Of a stretch of DNA of 64,000 nt, positions 17,099-25,938 are shown piece by piece. The translations under genes and the position numbers were made by a program. The stretch lies in the NCBI GenBank assembly GCA_016210005.1, contig JACQVA010000006.1:62001-126000 (forward strand), written 5' to 3'. The notes under the pieces were generated by a model. It was not told the DNA's origin. It worked only from the letters and a program-made list of their open reading frames with translations, and did no database searches. Source of the stretch: Deltaproteobacteria bacterium. Lineage in GTDB: Bacteria > Desulfobacterota > Binatia > HRBIN30 > JACQVA1. Position 1 is the first letter of the stretch. Each line of letters starts with the position of its first letter.

Positions 17099-18139
17099 AT
17101 GCGGGCGGCGCGCTGGTACGCCCCGCGTGATCTGCGCATCGAAGCGCTGGCGCCGCCGCAGCCGGGCGCCGGCGAGGTGCTGGTGCGAGTCGAGTGGTGC
17201 GGGCTGTGCGGCACCGACGTGCACGAGTACACGCACGGTCCGGTGCTGATCCCATCGCGCCCGCATCCGCTCACCGGCCGTGTGCCGCCGATCACACTGG
17301 GGCATGAATTCTGCGGCACGGTGGTCAGCGCCGCCGCCGGCTTCGCTGCCGGCGAGCGGGTTACGGCCAATGCCTGCCTGGTCTGCCACCAATGCGCGTG
17401 GTGCCGCGCGGGACAGCCCAACTTGTGCGCCAAGCTCGGTAGCATCGGCCTGTGCGCTGACGGCGGCCTGGCGGAGTTCGTCAACGTCCCCGCCTATTCG
17501 CTCTACCGCCTCCCTGCCGGCATGCCGGCGGAGGTGGGTGCGCTGGCCGAACCGACAGCGGTGGCGGTGCATGCCTGCCGGCGTGCGCGGCTGAAGCCGG
17601 GGGAAACCGTGGCGGTGGTGGGAGCAGGTACGATCGGTTTGTTGGTGTTGCAAGCGGCTCGCGCCGGCGGTGCCGCTGAGGTGTTCAGCATCGAGCCGAT
17701 CGCGGCCCGGCGCCAGTTGGCCGAGGAGCTGGGAGCGCGCCTGGCTCTCGATCCGGCGGCGAGCGCGGTCGATAAGGAGATCGCCGCCGCCACCGACAAC
17801 CGGCGCGCCGATGTCGTGTTCGAGTGCACCGGCTCGCTCGCCGGCATCGAAACCGCCTTGCGGGTTTCGGGCAAAGCCGGGCGCGTGGCGATTGTCGGCA
17901 TTTACCGCGACTCGTCGCCGGCGCCGTGGGCGCGCTTGCAAGCGCACGAGAAGGAGATCATCGGCTCCAGCGCCTACACCGACGAGTTCCCCGAGGCCCT
18001 GCGGCTGCTGGCGAGCGACGCCGTGCGCGGCGCCGCCTTGATCACTGATCGCATCGACCTCGCCGAGCTGGAAGCGCGCGGCCTGCGCGCCTTGCTCGAA
18101 GAGCCGGCAAAACATCTCAAAATCCTGGTCCAGCCTTAA
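17099..18139 (+). CDS. zinc-dependent alcohol dehydrogenase (MDR family, butanediol/threonine dehydrogenase-like)
   Basis: A 346-aa medium-chain dehydrogenase. Catalytic-zinc motifs are CGLCGTDVHE and GHEFCG. A structural-zinc Cys quartet lies in CLVCHQCAWCRAGQPNLC. The Rossmann motif is VVGAGTIGLLVLQ. It oxidises a primary or secondary alcohol with NAD(P)+. A CGGAGGAG ribosome site precedes the ATG. The position between DUF1329 copy 2 and an acyl-CoA dehydrogenase suggests oxidation of an alcohol intermediate before CoA activation. Confidence 0.92.
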   Translation: MRAARWYAPRDLRIEALAPPQPGAGEVLVRVEWCGLCGTDVHEYTHGPVLIPSRPHPLTGRVPPITLGHEFCGTVVSAAAGFAAGERVTANACLVCHQCAWCRAGQPNLCAKLGSIGLCADGGLAEFVNVPAYSLYRLPAGMPAEVGALAEPTAVAVHACRRARLKPGETVAVVGAGTIGLLVLQAARAGGAAEVFSIEPIAARRQLAEELGARLALDPAASAVDKEIAAATDNRRADVVFECTGSLAGIETALRVSGKAGRVAIVGIYRDSSPAPWARLQAHEKEIIGSSAYTDEFPEALRLLASDAVRGAALITDRIDLAELEARGLRALLEEPAKHLKILVQP

Positions 18140-18163
18140 CTACCCCACCGCCCGAGGAATCCA

Positions 18164-19312
18164 GTGGAGTTCGAGCTCAACGACGAACAGCGGATGATCC
18201 GCGACCTCTGCCGCGATTTCGCGCAGCACGAGATCGCTCCGCACGCCGAGCAGTGGTACGACGCCGGTGAGTTCCCGACGGCGGTCTTCCGCAAGCTCGC
18301 CGAGCTGCAGCTGATGGGCTTGCTGATTCCCGAGGAGTACGGCGGCAGCAACACCGGCACGGTGGCCTTCGTCGCCGCCATGGAGGAGCTGGCGCGCGTC
18401 GACCAGTCGATCGCCGCCACCTGGAACGCGCACCTGACCATCGGCTCACTGCCCTACCTGCACTTCGGCACCGAGGAGCAGAAGCAACGTTACCTGGTGC
18501 CGCTGGCGCGCGGCGAGATCCTCGGCGCCTTCGGCCTCACCGAACCGGAGGCCGGCTCCGATGCCGCCAATATCAGTACCGCGGCGATCTTGGACGGCGA
18601 CTCCTGGGTCATCAACGGCACCAAGTGTTTCATCACCAACGCCGGCACGCCGCTGTCATACGGGCTGGTGGTACTGGCGGTGACCGGGCGTGACGCCGCC
18701 GGCAAGAAGCGTTACAGCACCCTGATCGTCCCGCGCGATACCCCCGGCTACACCGTCGGCCGCCGCTATCACAAGGTGGGTTGGCACACCGTCGACACCC
18801 GCGAGCAGGTATTCGAGGACTGCCGCGTGGCGCGCGAGAACTTGCTCGGCCCCGAAGGCGCCGGCTTGCGCCAGTTCATGCAGACCCTCGACGTCGGCCG
18901 CATCAGCATCGCCGCCTTGTCGGTCGGCCTGGCGCGCGCGGCCTTGGAATTGGCGCTGGCCCATGCCCAACAACGAGTGACGTTCGGCAAGCGCCTGAGC
19001 CAGCACCAGGCGATCCAGTTCAAGCTCGCCGATATCGCCACCGCGGTCGAGGCCGCGCGCCTGCTGGCATATCGCGCCGCCTGGCTGCGCGACAGCGGCC
19101 GGCCTTACGCCCAAGAGGCCGCCATGGCCAAGCTGTTCGCCTCCGAGGCGGCGGTGCGGGCCGCCGAGGAAGCGGTGCAGATCCACGGCGGCTACGGCTA
19201 CACCCGCGAGCACGCGGTCTCGCGCTTTTACCTGGACTCGAAAATCCTCACCATCGGCGAAGGCACCAGCGAGGTCCAACGCATGGTGATCGCCCGCCAT
19301 CTGGGCTGCTGA
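18164..19312 (+). CDS. acyl-CoA dehydrogenase (MCAD-type catalytic Glu)
   Basis: A 382-aa acyl-CoA dehydrogenase with FGLTEPEAGSDAANI, the VTFGKRLSQHQAIQFKLADI helix and QIHGGYGYTREH. The catalytic Glu is in the canonical loop TIGEGTSEVQRMVIARHLG (about E366). The IVD-type position reads Gly (LDVGRIS). It starts with a GTG at 18164, 24 nt after the alcohol dehydrogenase. It produces 2-enoyl-CoA with electrons to ETF. It differs in active-site architecture from the other dehydrogenase of this locus (9531-10679). Confidence 0.94.
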   Translation: MEFELNDEQRMIRDLCRDFAQHEIAPHAEQWYDAGEFPTAVFRKLAELQLMGLLIPEEYGGSNTGTVAFVAAMEELARVDQSIAATWNAHLTIGSLPYLHFGTEEQKQRYLVPLARGEILGAFGLTEPEAGSDAANISTAAILDGDSWVINGTKCFITNAGTPLSYGLVVLAVTGRDAAGKKRYSTLIVPRDTPGYTVGRRYHKVGWHTVDTREQVFEDCRVARENLLGPEGAGLRQFMQTLDVGRISIAALSVGLARAALELALAHAQQRVTFGKRLSQHQAIQFKLADIATAVEAARLLAYRAAWLRDSGRPYAQEAAMAKLFASEAAVRAAEEAVQIHGGYGYTREHAVSRFYLDSKILTIGEGTSEVQRMVIARHLGC

Positions 19313-19346
19313 TTGCTGCCGCCACGGCCTCTCGGAGCGCACCGCC

Positions 19347-20198
19347 ATGAACGATGCAGAGCTGAAGCAGTTGGGCCGGCGCGCGCGTGAGCGCTTGGAG
19401 GCGGCGCTGGCGGTCAATGATCTGGACGAGGCCCGGCGCGCCTGCGCCGAGCTGCCCAAGGAGTACGTGCTGATTCACAAAGGGCTGCGCCAGGTCCTCG
19501 AATACGCCATGGAGTACATCGAGCAGATCTTCCGCGCCGAGCAGGCCGCGGTCGCCGCCCGCATCACCGCCGCCGTCGAAGCCGGCGACTTCGACCGGGC
19601 GCGCGCCTTGCTGCACGAGCGCGATCGCCAGCACCAAGTCATCCACGATCGGTTCATCGACACGAAAGCCGGCTTCTACAGTTACGTCGCTGAGGTCTTC
19701 GGTGATCAGCGCCTGGAAGGCATCCTGCGCCATACCGGCGAACGCCAGCGCGCCGGCTTCGAGCGCTGGGAGCAACAGTGGCGAGGCGAGTCGGCAGCCG
19801 CCTTCACCCGCGCTTCGGTCCATCTGCTCAAGACCCACATGGGGCGGGTGAGCGTGAGCGAGGACGAGGAGAAGTTCACCATCACCCAAGACCCGTGCGG
19901 CTCCGGCGGCCGGCTGATGCGCGAGGGCGCCTATGATCGGCCCGACGGGCTTAGCCGCGTCGACCGCCCGCAAGCCATGACCTTCGACAAGCCCGATTTT
20001 CCCAGCTACTGTGCCCACTGCGCGGTGTGGAACAACATTCAGTGCATCGAGTGGTTCGGTCACCCGCAGTGGGCGATCGATCACCCGGCGACCCCGGACG
20101 ACCCCTGCCGCATTCACATCTACAAAGATCCCGGCCGCGTCCCCGAGCGCTACTACCGCCAAGTCGGTAAACAGCGACCGGATAAGCCGCAAACTTGA
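19347..20198 (+). CDS. conserved-looking hypothetical protein with Cys motifs (283 aa)
   Basis: A soluble 283-aa protein. The first 170 residues are mostly charged helices with possible coiled-coil character. The C-terminal third holds DPCGSGGRL followed by YCAHCAVWNNIQC and DDPCRIH, which looks like a metal or Fe-S site (Cys about 193, 226, 229). I do not recognise a named family. The gene lies in the + strand run, 34 nt after the acyl-CoA dehydrogenase and 14 nt before the flavoprotein gene, so it is likely a partner of the catabolic enzymes. It may be an L-2-amino-thiazoline- or V4R-like ligand sensor, but that is a guess. Confidence 0.65.
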   Translation: MNDAELKQLGRRARERLEAALAVNDLDEARRACAELPKEYVLIHKGLRQVLEYAMEYIEQIFRAEQAAVAARITAAVEAGDFDRARALLHERDRQHQVIHDRFIDTKAGFYSYVAEVFGDQRLEGILRHTGERQRAGFERWEQQWRGESAAAFTRASVHLLKTHMGRVSVSEDEEKFTITQDPCGSGGRLMREGAYDRPDGLSRVDRPQAMTFDKPDFPSYCAHCAVWNNIQCIEWFGHPQWAIDHPATPDDPCRIHIYKDPGRVPERYYRQVGKQRPDKPQT

Positions 20199-20212
20199 AC
20201 TGGAGGAGTGAC

Positions 20213-21826
20213 ATGCCCGAGACACAAACCTGTGACGTGGTGGTCATCGGCGCCGGCCCCAACGGGCTTTCGAGCGCCTGCTACCTGGCCCGCGCCGGGC
20301 TCGACGTGGTGGTGCTCGAACGCCGCGGTGACGGCATCGTTGGCGGCGGCGCCACCAGCGAGGAAGTGACCCTGCCCGGCTTCAAGCACAACCTGGGCGC
20401 GGTGTGGATGGGGGGCACGCTCTGGACCGGTGTTCACAAGGAGCTGGAGCTGAAAAAGTACGGGGTCAACTACCTCTACACGGATGTCGCCATGTCGGCC
20501 GTGTTCGATGACGGCAGCTGCATCCACTGGCATCACGACCTCGACAAGATGTGCGCCAACATCGCCCGCTACAATCGCCGCGACGCCGACACCTGGCGCG
20601 AGCTGTTCTTGACCTACAAGGACACCGCCCCGATGTGGGCCGCCGCCGAAGAGGCCGTCAGCGGCGCCGCCGCTGCCTCGCCCGGCTCGCTGTTTCTCTC
20701 CCCGCTCGAACGCAGCCCCGCCGGCCGCGAGCTGATCCGCTTGAGCATGAAGCCACCGGTCGATCTGGTGAACGACTTCTTCGAAGAACCCCGCCTGCGC
20801 AACCTGTTGCGCCAGCGCATCTCCGAAGGCTTCACCCGCCCCGACGACGAGCCGCAGCTCGGCAACCCATTCATCATGCACTTGATCATGAGCCATACCG
20901 TCGGGCGCAGCTTCGGGCTGGCGCAGGGCGGCACCGGCCAGGTTTGCCTGGCGCTGCGCAAGTGTCTGGAGGAAAGCCGCGGCCGGGTGCTGTTCGGCAA
21001 GGACGTTCGGGAGATCGTCACCGAGAACAAATCGGCCAGCGGAGTCGTTTGCAGCGACGGCTCGCGCTACACGGCCAAGAAGGGCGTCATCAGTGACGTC
21101 ACCCACGTCACCACCCTGCTGCAAATGGTCGGCGAGCAGCTACTGGAGCCGAAGTTCGCCCGCAAGGTGAAAACCTGGCGCTGGGAAGAGCACAGCTTCC
21201 ACAACACCCACTGGGCGCTGAATGAACCTGTAGTATGGAAGGCGTCGGACAACGACCCCGACATTCAGCGCTGCTGGTCGATCGCCGTGCTGCCGCTCGA
21301 TCCTGACGCCCACTGGCGCCAGTGTCACGAAGACAATCGCGCCGGCCGGCCGCCGCGCTCCTTGGGCTACTACGGCAGCTTTCCCACCGTGCTCGATCCG
21401 ACGCAGGCGCCCGCGGGTAAACACACCGGCTTGGCCTGGAAGCACTCGCCCTACGACCTCGAAGACGGCGGCGCAGCACGCTGGGACGCGATCAAAGAGG
21501 AGTACGCCGACCAGGTCGAGGAATTTACCGCCGGCTTCACCAAGAACGATTTCCGCAAGAGCATCCTCAAGCGTCACGTCGATTCGCCGCTCGACATCGA
21601 GCGGCGCAATCCCTCGTTCGTCAAGGGCTCGTGTTGCAACGGCTCCACCGAACCGCACCAGGTCGGCTACTACCGGCCGTTTCACGACTACCCGCAGGGA
21701 CGTTGCCCGATCGAGAAGCTGTACCTGGCCGGGGATTGGGTCGGTGTCACCGGCGGTGCGGGGCGCAACGCGGCCAGTGCGGTTCTGGACGATCTCAAGC
21801 TGAAGAAGTGGTGGGGCAAGAAGTAA
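20213..21826 (+). CDS. FAD-dependent oxidoreductase, phytoene dehydrogenase-like (COG1233 type)
   Basis: A 537-aa flavoprotein. The N-terminal FAD motif is CDVVVIGAGPNGLSSACYLARAG, and the C-terminal closure is LYLAGDWVGVTGGAGRNAASAV. It has the length and layout of carotenoid desaturase/isomerase-like NAD(P)/FAD oxidoreductases. The ATG at 20213 is chosen because of the TGGAGGAG site directly upstream; an in-frame ATG at 20195 overlaps the previous gene. The substrate is probably an isoprenoid or other lipid, inferred only from family and context. Confidence 0.83.
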   Translation: MPETQTCDVVVIGAGPNGLSSACYLARAGLDVVVLERRGDGIVGGGATSEEVTLPGFKHNLGAVWMGGTLWTGVHKELELKKYGVNYLYTDVAMSAVFDDGSCIHWHHDLDKMCANIARYNRRDADTWRELFLTYKDTAPMWAAAEEAVSGAAAASPGSLFLSPLERSPAGRELIRLSMKPPVDLVNDFFEEPRLRNLLRQRISEGFTRPDDEPQLGNPFIMHLIMSHTVGRSFGLAQGGTGQVCLALRKCLEESRGRVLFGKDVREIVTENKSASGVVCSDGSRYTAKKGVISDVTHVTTLLQMVGEQLLEPKFARKVKTWRWEEHSFHNTHWALNEPVVWKASDNDPDIQRCWSIAVLPLDPDAHWRQCHEDNRAGRPPRSLGYYGSFPTVLDPTQAPAGKHTGLAWKHSPYDLEDGGAARWDAIKEEYADQVEEFTAGFTKNDFRKSILKRHVDSPLDIERRNPSFVKGSCCNGSTEPHQVGYYRPFHDYPQGRCPIEKLYLAGDWVGVTGGAGRNAASAVLDDLKLKKWWGKK

Positions 21827-21837
21827 GCCAGTCCTTC

Positions 21838-22239
21838 ATGATGGCGGCGGCGTGGAATGATTGGAGGCTGCAAGTGGCACGTTCGGTCAAGATGGTGTCC
21901 GACATGGACACGACGATGATGGAGGTCGAGCAAGTCGACCGGGTGGGCGACCGGCTGATGATCAAGGGCACGATGATGGGGAGCTTCCCGGCCGATATCT
22001 ACATCGAGCCGCAAGCCCTGCTCGGACTGCTGCTCATGCACTTGCGCCCCGCGCCGCTGAGTTTCGTCTTCGGCCTGCCGTATTTCTGGTTGCGCTGTTA
22101 CTGGCGGCGCGAGGAAAACCGGAGCGCGCCCGCCCGTGCCAAGGGCGTGGCGTTGGCGGCAGGCATGGCGCTGGCTGCTGCCGGCGGGGTGGTGGTGCTG
22201 CTGCTGGGGCTGGTGCAGCTGATGCGTCTCGTCGTCTGA
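21838..22239 (+). CDS. small membrane-anchored hypothetical protein (about 133 aa)
   Basis: A soluble N-terminal half is followed by a hydrophobic hairpin-like stretch (LLGLLLMHLRPAPLSFVFGLPYFWL) and a strong C-terminal membrane helix (residues about 102-132, ending MRLVV). No family is recognised. The start is uncertain: the ATG at 21838 is 12 nt after the flavoprotein stop, but the GTG at 21874 and ATG at 21892 are also possible. The Met-rich segment MVSDMDTTMMEVEQ is unusual. It could anchor a redox partner, but nothing in the sequence shows that. Confidence 0.55.
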   Translation: MMAAAWNDWRLQVARSVKMVSDMDTTMMEVEQVDRVGDRLMIKGTMMGSFPADIYIEPQALLGLLLMHLRPAPLSFVFGLPYFWLRCYWRREENRSAPARAKGVALAAGMALAAAGGVVVLLLGLVQLMRLVV

Positions 22240-22323
22240 CCAGCGCGGGCGGTCCCGCGGCGGGCAAAGAAAGCACTTGATCTGGGGCCGTGAGCTGTGC
22301 CAAAGCTCACAGCCAGGAGTCAC

Positions 22324-22950
22324 ATGCCGGCCGAGGTCATCGACCTGCAACGCTTCAAGCTGGTTCGGCGCGCCGGGCAGGCGGACAGCGCCGACGCGGT
22401 GTTGCCGTGGAGCGCACAGCACTGGCCGATGTGCCGCATTCGCTATTTCGTGCGCAACACGACCTCGGGGCGGCCGCCGCGATGCTGCTGCGGGCGGGTA
22501 TACAACCGGGTGACGTTGCAGGCGCGTGCCCCGGTTATCACCGCGATCGTGCGTGAGACCGTACAACGGCTGACCGGCGAGGGGCTCATGACCATGGCGC
22601 GGCTGGCGGCGGCGTTACAAGTGCATCCCGAGCTGACCTCGGTGGAGCGCGCCGCGCTCAACACCGGTCCGTGCGCCACCTGCCCGGTGTTGAGCGAGCA
22701 AGCCGAGCAGCTGCGGTTTCTGTGGGGCTTGTACCGCGCCTATTGGGGCCGAGCGGTGCAGGCGAGCGTACCGCGCCGGCATCACAACGAGCTCCGCGGC
22801 GACCAAGCGCGCCAGTCGGCGATCGACCTGCGCCGTCACATCCGCCACGAGATCGCCTTGATTCGCCACCTGCAGCAGCAACTCGCCCTCTGCCCCTGGG
22901 CCCGCCGGCGTCCGATGTCGCGCTCGAGTAACGGCTCGCCGGGGTACTGA
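22324..22950 (+). CDS. Cys-rich hypothetical protein (208 aa)
   Basis: A 208-aa basic, soluble protein with a CAGGAG site before the ATG. Cysteines cluster as PRCCCGRV (residues about 57-59), GPCATCPV (about 116-119) and a late LCPW. This could be a structural zinc or Fe-S site. No named family is recognised. It lies between the small membrane protein (84-nt gap) and the second CoA ligase (151-nt gap). The codon pattern resembles the neighbours, so I believe it is coding, but its role is unknown. Confidence 0.55.
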   Translation: MPAEVIDLQRFKLVRRAGQADSADAVLPWSAQHWPMCRIRYFVRNTTSGRPPRCCCGRVYNRVTLQARAPVITAIVRETVQRLTGEGLMTMARLAAALQVHPELTSVERAALNTGPCATCPVLSEQAEQLRFLWGLYRAYWGRAVQASVPRRHHNELRGDQARQSAIDLRRHIRHEIALIRHLQQQLALCPWARRRPMSRSSNGSPGY

Positions 22951-23101
22951 GCTCTAGCCCCAAAGACGGCGTAGGGGCCACCGCCCGGCTCACCCGCCAG
23001 CCTCGCGACTCTGCCGTGCGCCCGGCTGTGGCCCCCGAATTGACCGGCCGCGGACATGGGTTTAGCATCCGGCCACGGTTTCATTCTCGGAGGGTATCAC
23101 C

Positions 23102-24637
23102 ATGCAGATCGGCCCGGCCGCCAACGCGCAAAACTATCCCGATAAGCTCGCCATCGTCTGCCGCGACCGGCGCTACACCTGGCGCGAGTGGAATGCGCGC
23201 ATCAATCAGCTGGCGTATGGGCTGCGCGCGCTCGGCTTGCGCGCGGGGGACAAGGTGGCGGTGCTGCTCAACAACTGCCACGAGGCGCTGGAGGTCACCA
23301 GCGCGTGCAGCAAGACCGGGACGGTGGCCGTGCCGCTGAACTATCGGCTGACCTCGAGCGAGATTGCCTACATCGTCAACAACTCCGACTCGCGTGCATT
23401 CATCTTCGGCGCCGAGTTCACCGACCGCGTGCGCGTGGTGCAGGAGCAATTGCCGCTGGTGCCGCGCGACAACTTGCGCGTCGTCAGCGACGGCGTCAAC
23501 GGCGAGTTCGCCGCCTACGAGCAGCTGCTCGCCGCCCAGCCCAGCGGCGAGCCCGAGGGCGACAGCGTTCCCGGGCTCTCGGCCATGATCTACACCTCCG
23601 GCACCACCGGCCAGCCGAAGGGCGTGGCCCGCAATGGCCCGGTCGATCCGATGATCGTCCTCGGTATCATCCAAGGCTTCAACCTGACGCCCGACGAGGT
23701 GCATCTGGTGTGCGCGCCGCTCTATCACAGCGCCCCCCTACTGGGCTCGGCGTTGACAATCGCCTTGGGCGGTACGTTGGTGATCATGCCGAAATTCGAG
23801 CCGGAGGAGTTCCTGCGCCTGGTGGAGCAGGAGCGTGTGACCTCGACGATGGCCGTGCCCACCATCATGAAGCGCATCGTGGCGTTGCCGCCGGCGGTGA
23901 GGACACGCTACCAGGGGCGCTCGATGCGGGCGCTGATCTTCGGCGCCGCCCCCTGCCCGATGGAAACCAAACGTGCAATCACCGACTACTTCGGTGACTG
24001 CTTGTACGAGTACTACGGCTCCACCGATGCCGGCCTGAACACCATCCTGCCGCCGCACGAGCAGTTCACCAAGCCGGGCAGCTGCGGCCGGGTGCTGCCG
24101 GGGCACGAGATCAAGATCTTTGACGAGGCCGGCAATGAGCTGCCCGCGGGCGAGCCCGGTGACGTCTACATCTACAACTCGCTGGTGGCAGCGATGCAGT
24201 ACTACAAGGACCCGGAGAAGACGCGCAAGTCGTTTCGCGGCCAGTACATGACCGTCGGCGATGTCGGCTACTTCGATTCCGAGGGCTATCTCTATCTGGT
24301 CGACCGCAAGATCGACATGGTGATCTCCGGCGGGGTCAATATCTACCCGGCGGAAATCGAGGCGGTCATCCACGAGCATCCCGCGGTGCTCGACGTTGCC
24401 GTCATCGGCGTACCCAACGAAGACTGGGGCGAGGAGTTGAAAGCGGTGGTGCAATTAAAGCCGGGCGCGGCGGCTCGCCCCGAGGATATTTGCGACTTCT
24501 GCGCCGAGCGCCTGGCCGACTACAAGCGCCCGCGCAGCGTGGATTTCGTTGACGAGGTGCCGCGCAACCCCTCCGGCAAGATCCTCAAGCGCGAGCTGCG
24601 CCAGCGCTACTGGGCCGCCGCCGGCCGCAAGATCTAA
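23102..24637 (+). CDS. AMP-forming acyl-CoA ligase (long-chain fatty acid type)
   Basis: A 511-aa ANL enzyme. The P-loop is YTSGTTGQPKG (about 163), then YYGSTDAGLN, the hinge region YLVDRKIDMVISGGVNIYPAEIE, and the C-terminal PSGKILKREL with the catalytic Lys. It activates a fatty or aromatic acid to its CoA thioester. The ATG at 23102 follows a GGAGGGTATCACC ribosome site after a 151-nt non-coding gap, so it may have its own promoter. It closes the + strand run. The next genes face it. Confidence 0.92.
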   Translation: MQIGPAANAQNYPDKLAIVCRDRRYTWREWNARINQLAYGLRALGLRAGDKVAVLLNNCHEALEVTSACSKTGTVAVPLNYRLTSSEIAYIVNNSDSRAFIFGAEFTDRVRVVQEQLPLVPRDNLRVVSDGVNGEFAAYEQLLAAQPSGEPEGDSVPGLSAMIYTSGTTGQPKGVARNGPVDPMIVLGIIQGFNLTPDEVHLVCAPLYHSAPLLGSALTIALGGTLVIMPKFEPEEFLRLVEQERVTSTMAVPTIMKRIVALPPAVRTRYQGRSMRALIFGAAPCPMETKRAITDYFGDCLYEYYGSTDAGLNTILPPHEQFTKPGSCGRVLPGHEIKIFDEAGNELPAGEPGDVYIYNSLVAAMQYYKDPEKTRKSFRGQYMTVGDVGYFDSEGYLYLVDRKIDMVISGGVNIYPAEIEAVIHEHPAVLDVAVIGVPNEDWGEELKAVVQLKPGAAARPEDICDFCAERLADYKRPRSVDFVDEVPRNPSGKILKRELRQRYWAAAGRKI

Positions 24638-24660
24638 GGCTAGCCGGCACGCTCATCCAC

Positions 24661-24676
24661 CGGCCGGAGGCGGCCG
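24661..24676. terminator. possible bidirectional hairpin between convergent genes
   Basis: CGGCCG-GAGG-CGGCCG forms a 6-bp GC stem with a 4-nt loop in the 46-nt space between the convergent CoA ligase and glutaredoxin genes. No T-run follows on either side, so an intrinsic terminator is only tentative. Confidence 0.35.
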
Positions 24677-24683
24677 CGGCCCT

Positions 24684-25007
24684 TCACGCCGCCAACGCCG
24701 ACTGCACCAGCGGCTGCAACTCGCCGCTCTCGTACATCTCGCGCACGATATCGGCGCCACCGACGAACTTGCCGGCCAGATATACCTGCGGGATCGTCGG
24801 CCAGTTGGAAAATTCCTTGATGCCTTCGCGCAGCTCGGGATCTTCGAGAATGTTCACCGTCTCGAACGGCACGCCCAGCTCGTGAAACACGGCCACCGCG
24901 CTGGCGGAGAAGCCGCACATGGGGAACACCTTAGTGCCCTTCATGAAGATCACGATCTTGTGCGTCGCGACCAGCGACTGAATACGCTGTCTCAACTCAT
25001 CGGTCAT
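24684..25007 (-). CDS. grxD: monothiol CGFS glutaredoxin (Grx4 type)
   Basis: A 107-aa monothiol glutaredoxin. The single active-site cysteine is in MCGFSA (C31), preceded by IVIFMKGTK and followed by the glutathione-binding WPTIPQVY and GGADI motifs. CGFS glutaredoxins hold a 2Fe-2S cluster with glutathione and deliver it to apo-proteins. A strong GAGGAGG ribosome site precedes the ATG. The upstream gene, 10 nt away on the same strand, encodes the classic partner BolA. Such a pair would suit a genome with many Fe-S flavoenzymes. Confidence 0.97.
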   Translation of the reverse strand: MTDELRQRIQSLVATHKIVIFMKGTKVFPMCGFSASAVAVFHELGVPFETVNILEDPELREGIKEFSNWPTIPQVYLAGKFVGGADIVREMYESGELQPLVQSALAA

Positions 25008-25017
25008 CAGTGCCTCC

Positions 25018-25284
25018 TCAAGCGATCACCCGGAGTGATTTCGGGCGCTGCCGCCATTGCTCGGGCGTATAGGTCTTCAGCGCCAGCGCGTGAATGCGGT
25101 CGGCCAGCGCCGCGCGCAGCGGGGCATAAACCAGCTGATGCTGGTCGACCCGCCCCCGGCCGGCGAAGATCTCGGACACCACCGTGACCTCGAAGTGGTC
25201 GCCGCCACCGGTCAGATCACGCACCTCGATCTCGGCGTTCGGGATCGCGGCAGCGAGCAATTCTCTGATGTCATCAGGATGCAT
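25018..25284 (-). CDS. bolA: BolA family protein
   Basis: An 88-aa BolA/YrbA-type protein with IRELLAAAIPNAEIEVRDLTGGGDHFEVTVVS and the HQLVYAPL and IHALALKTYTPEQW signatures of the class II KH-like fold. BolA proteins bind 2Fe-2S clusters jointly with CGFS glutaredoxins in Fe-S trafficking. The ATG at 25284 is preferred over the GTG one codon upstream. The gene is 10 nt before grxD and surely co-transcribed with it. Confidence 0.95.
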   Translation of the reverse strand: MHPDDIRELLAAAIPNAEIEVRDLTGGGDHFEVTVVSEIFAGRGRVDQHQLVYAPLRAALADRIHALALKTYTPEQWRQRPKSLRVIA

Positions 25285-25353
25285 CACGCAGCCAGCCTGG
25301 TTGTCGCTAACGAACGAACTTCTAGCCCAAATGCCGGGAGCAAGCGAGGGGGG

Positions 25354-25938
25354 CTACTGCTCGAAGCCGGCCTCGACGGTGATATCGAGCTCGTCCGAGG
25401 CGCGCGAGCCGTCCGGGGCGGCGGCCCGCAGGCGCACCAGGTACTCACCGGCCTTCTCGAACACGTGCACCGGGGCCGGCTCAGATGACGGCGGCGACTG
25501 GTCACCGAAGTCCCAAGCGTAGGTCGGGATGCCGCTCGGGCACTGGCTTTCCACGCTGAAGTTGACGGTCAGCGGCGGCTCGCCGAAATCGGGATCGGCG
25601 TCGATGATCACGACGCAGTCGCCTTCATCCGCGAGCTCGGCTTCGGTGCCGGCAGCCGCGTCTTCTTCGGGGGGTGGTTCCGGCGCCGGTGGGAAGGTGG
25701 GCGCGGCTTCGGGGGCCAGCGCCTTGGTCGGCCGCAGAGCCAGTGTTGGTGGCACGATGCGGCCGGCGGGGGTGGGCGCACGCGCGCCGCCGGCGGCCAG
25801 CGTGCGCGCCGGCGGCCGCCGCACTTCCAGGCGCGGGGCCGTGTCCGGCTGCGGCTCACTCGACTCCCGGCAGCCGCCGCATCCTGCCACAAGCAGCAGC
25901 CCGCCCAGTAGCCACACTCTGTGATCTACTACTGTCAC
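25354..25938 (-). CDS. proline-rich lipoprotein with PKD-like domain
   Basis: 194 aa. A signal peptide ends in the lipobox LLVAGC, so the product is probably lipid-anchored. A long Pro/Ala-rich linker (residues about 30-100) follows, then a PKD-type Ig-like domain (DFGEPPLTVNFSVES, TYAWDFGDQSP, HVFEKAGEYLVRL). PKD domains are extracellular binding or spacer modules. The GTG start overlaps the stop of the upstream lipoprotein gene (GTGA), so both are made together. Precise role unknown. Confidence 0.82.
   Translation of the reverse strand: MTVVDHRVWLLGGLLLVAGCGGCRESSEPQPDTAPRLEVRRPPARTLAAGGARAPTPAGRIVPPTLALRPTKALAPEAAPTFPPAPEPPPEEDAAAGTEAELADEGDCVVIIDADPDFGEPPLTVNFSVESQCPSGIPTYAWDFGDQSPPSSEPAPVHVFEKAGEYLVRLRAAAPDGSRASDELDITVEAGFEQ

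Noticed and set aside
11536-21826. Carotenoid biosynthesis cluster
   Set aside because: Two desaturase-like flavoproteins are present but no crtB, crtE or cyclase. Acyl-CoA genes dominate, so a catabolic setting is more likely.
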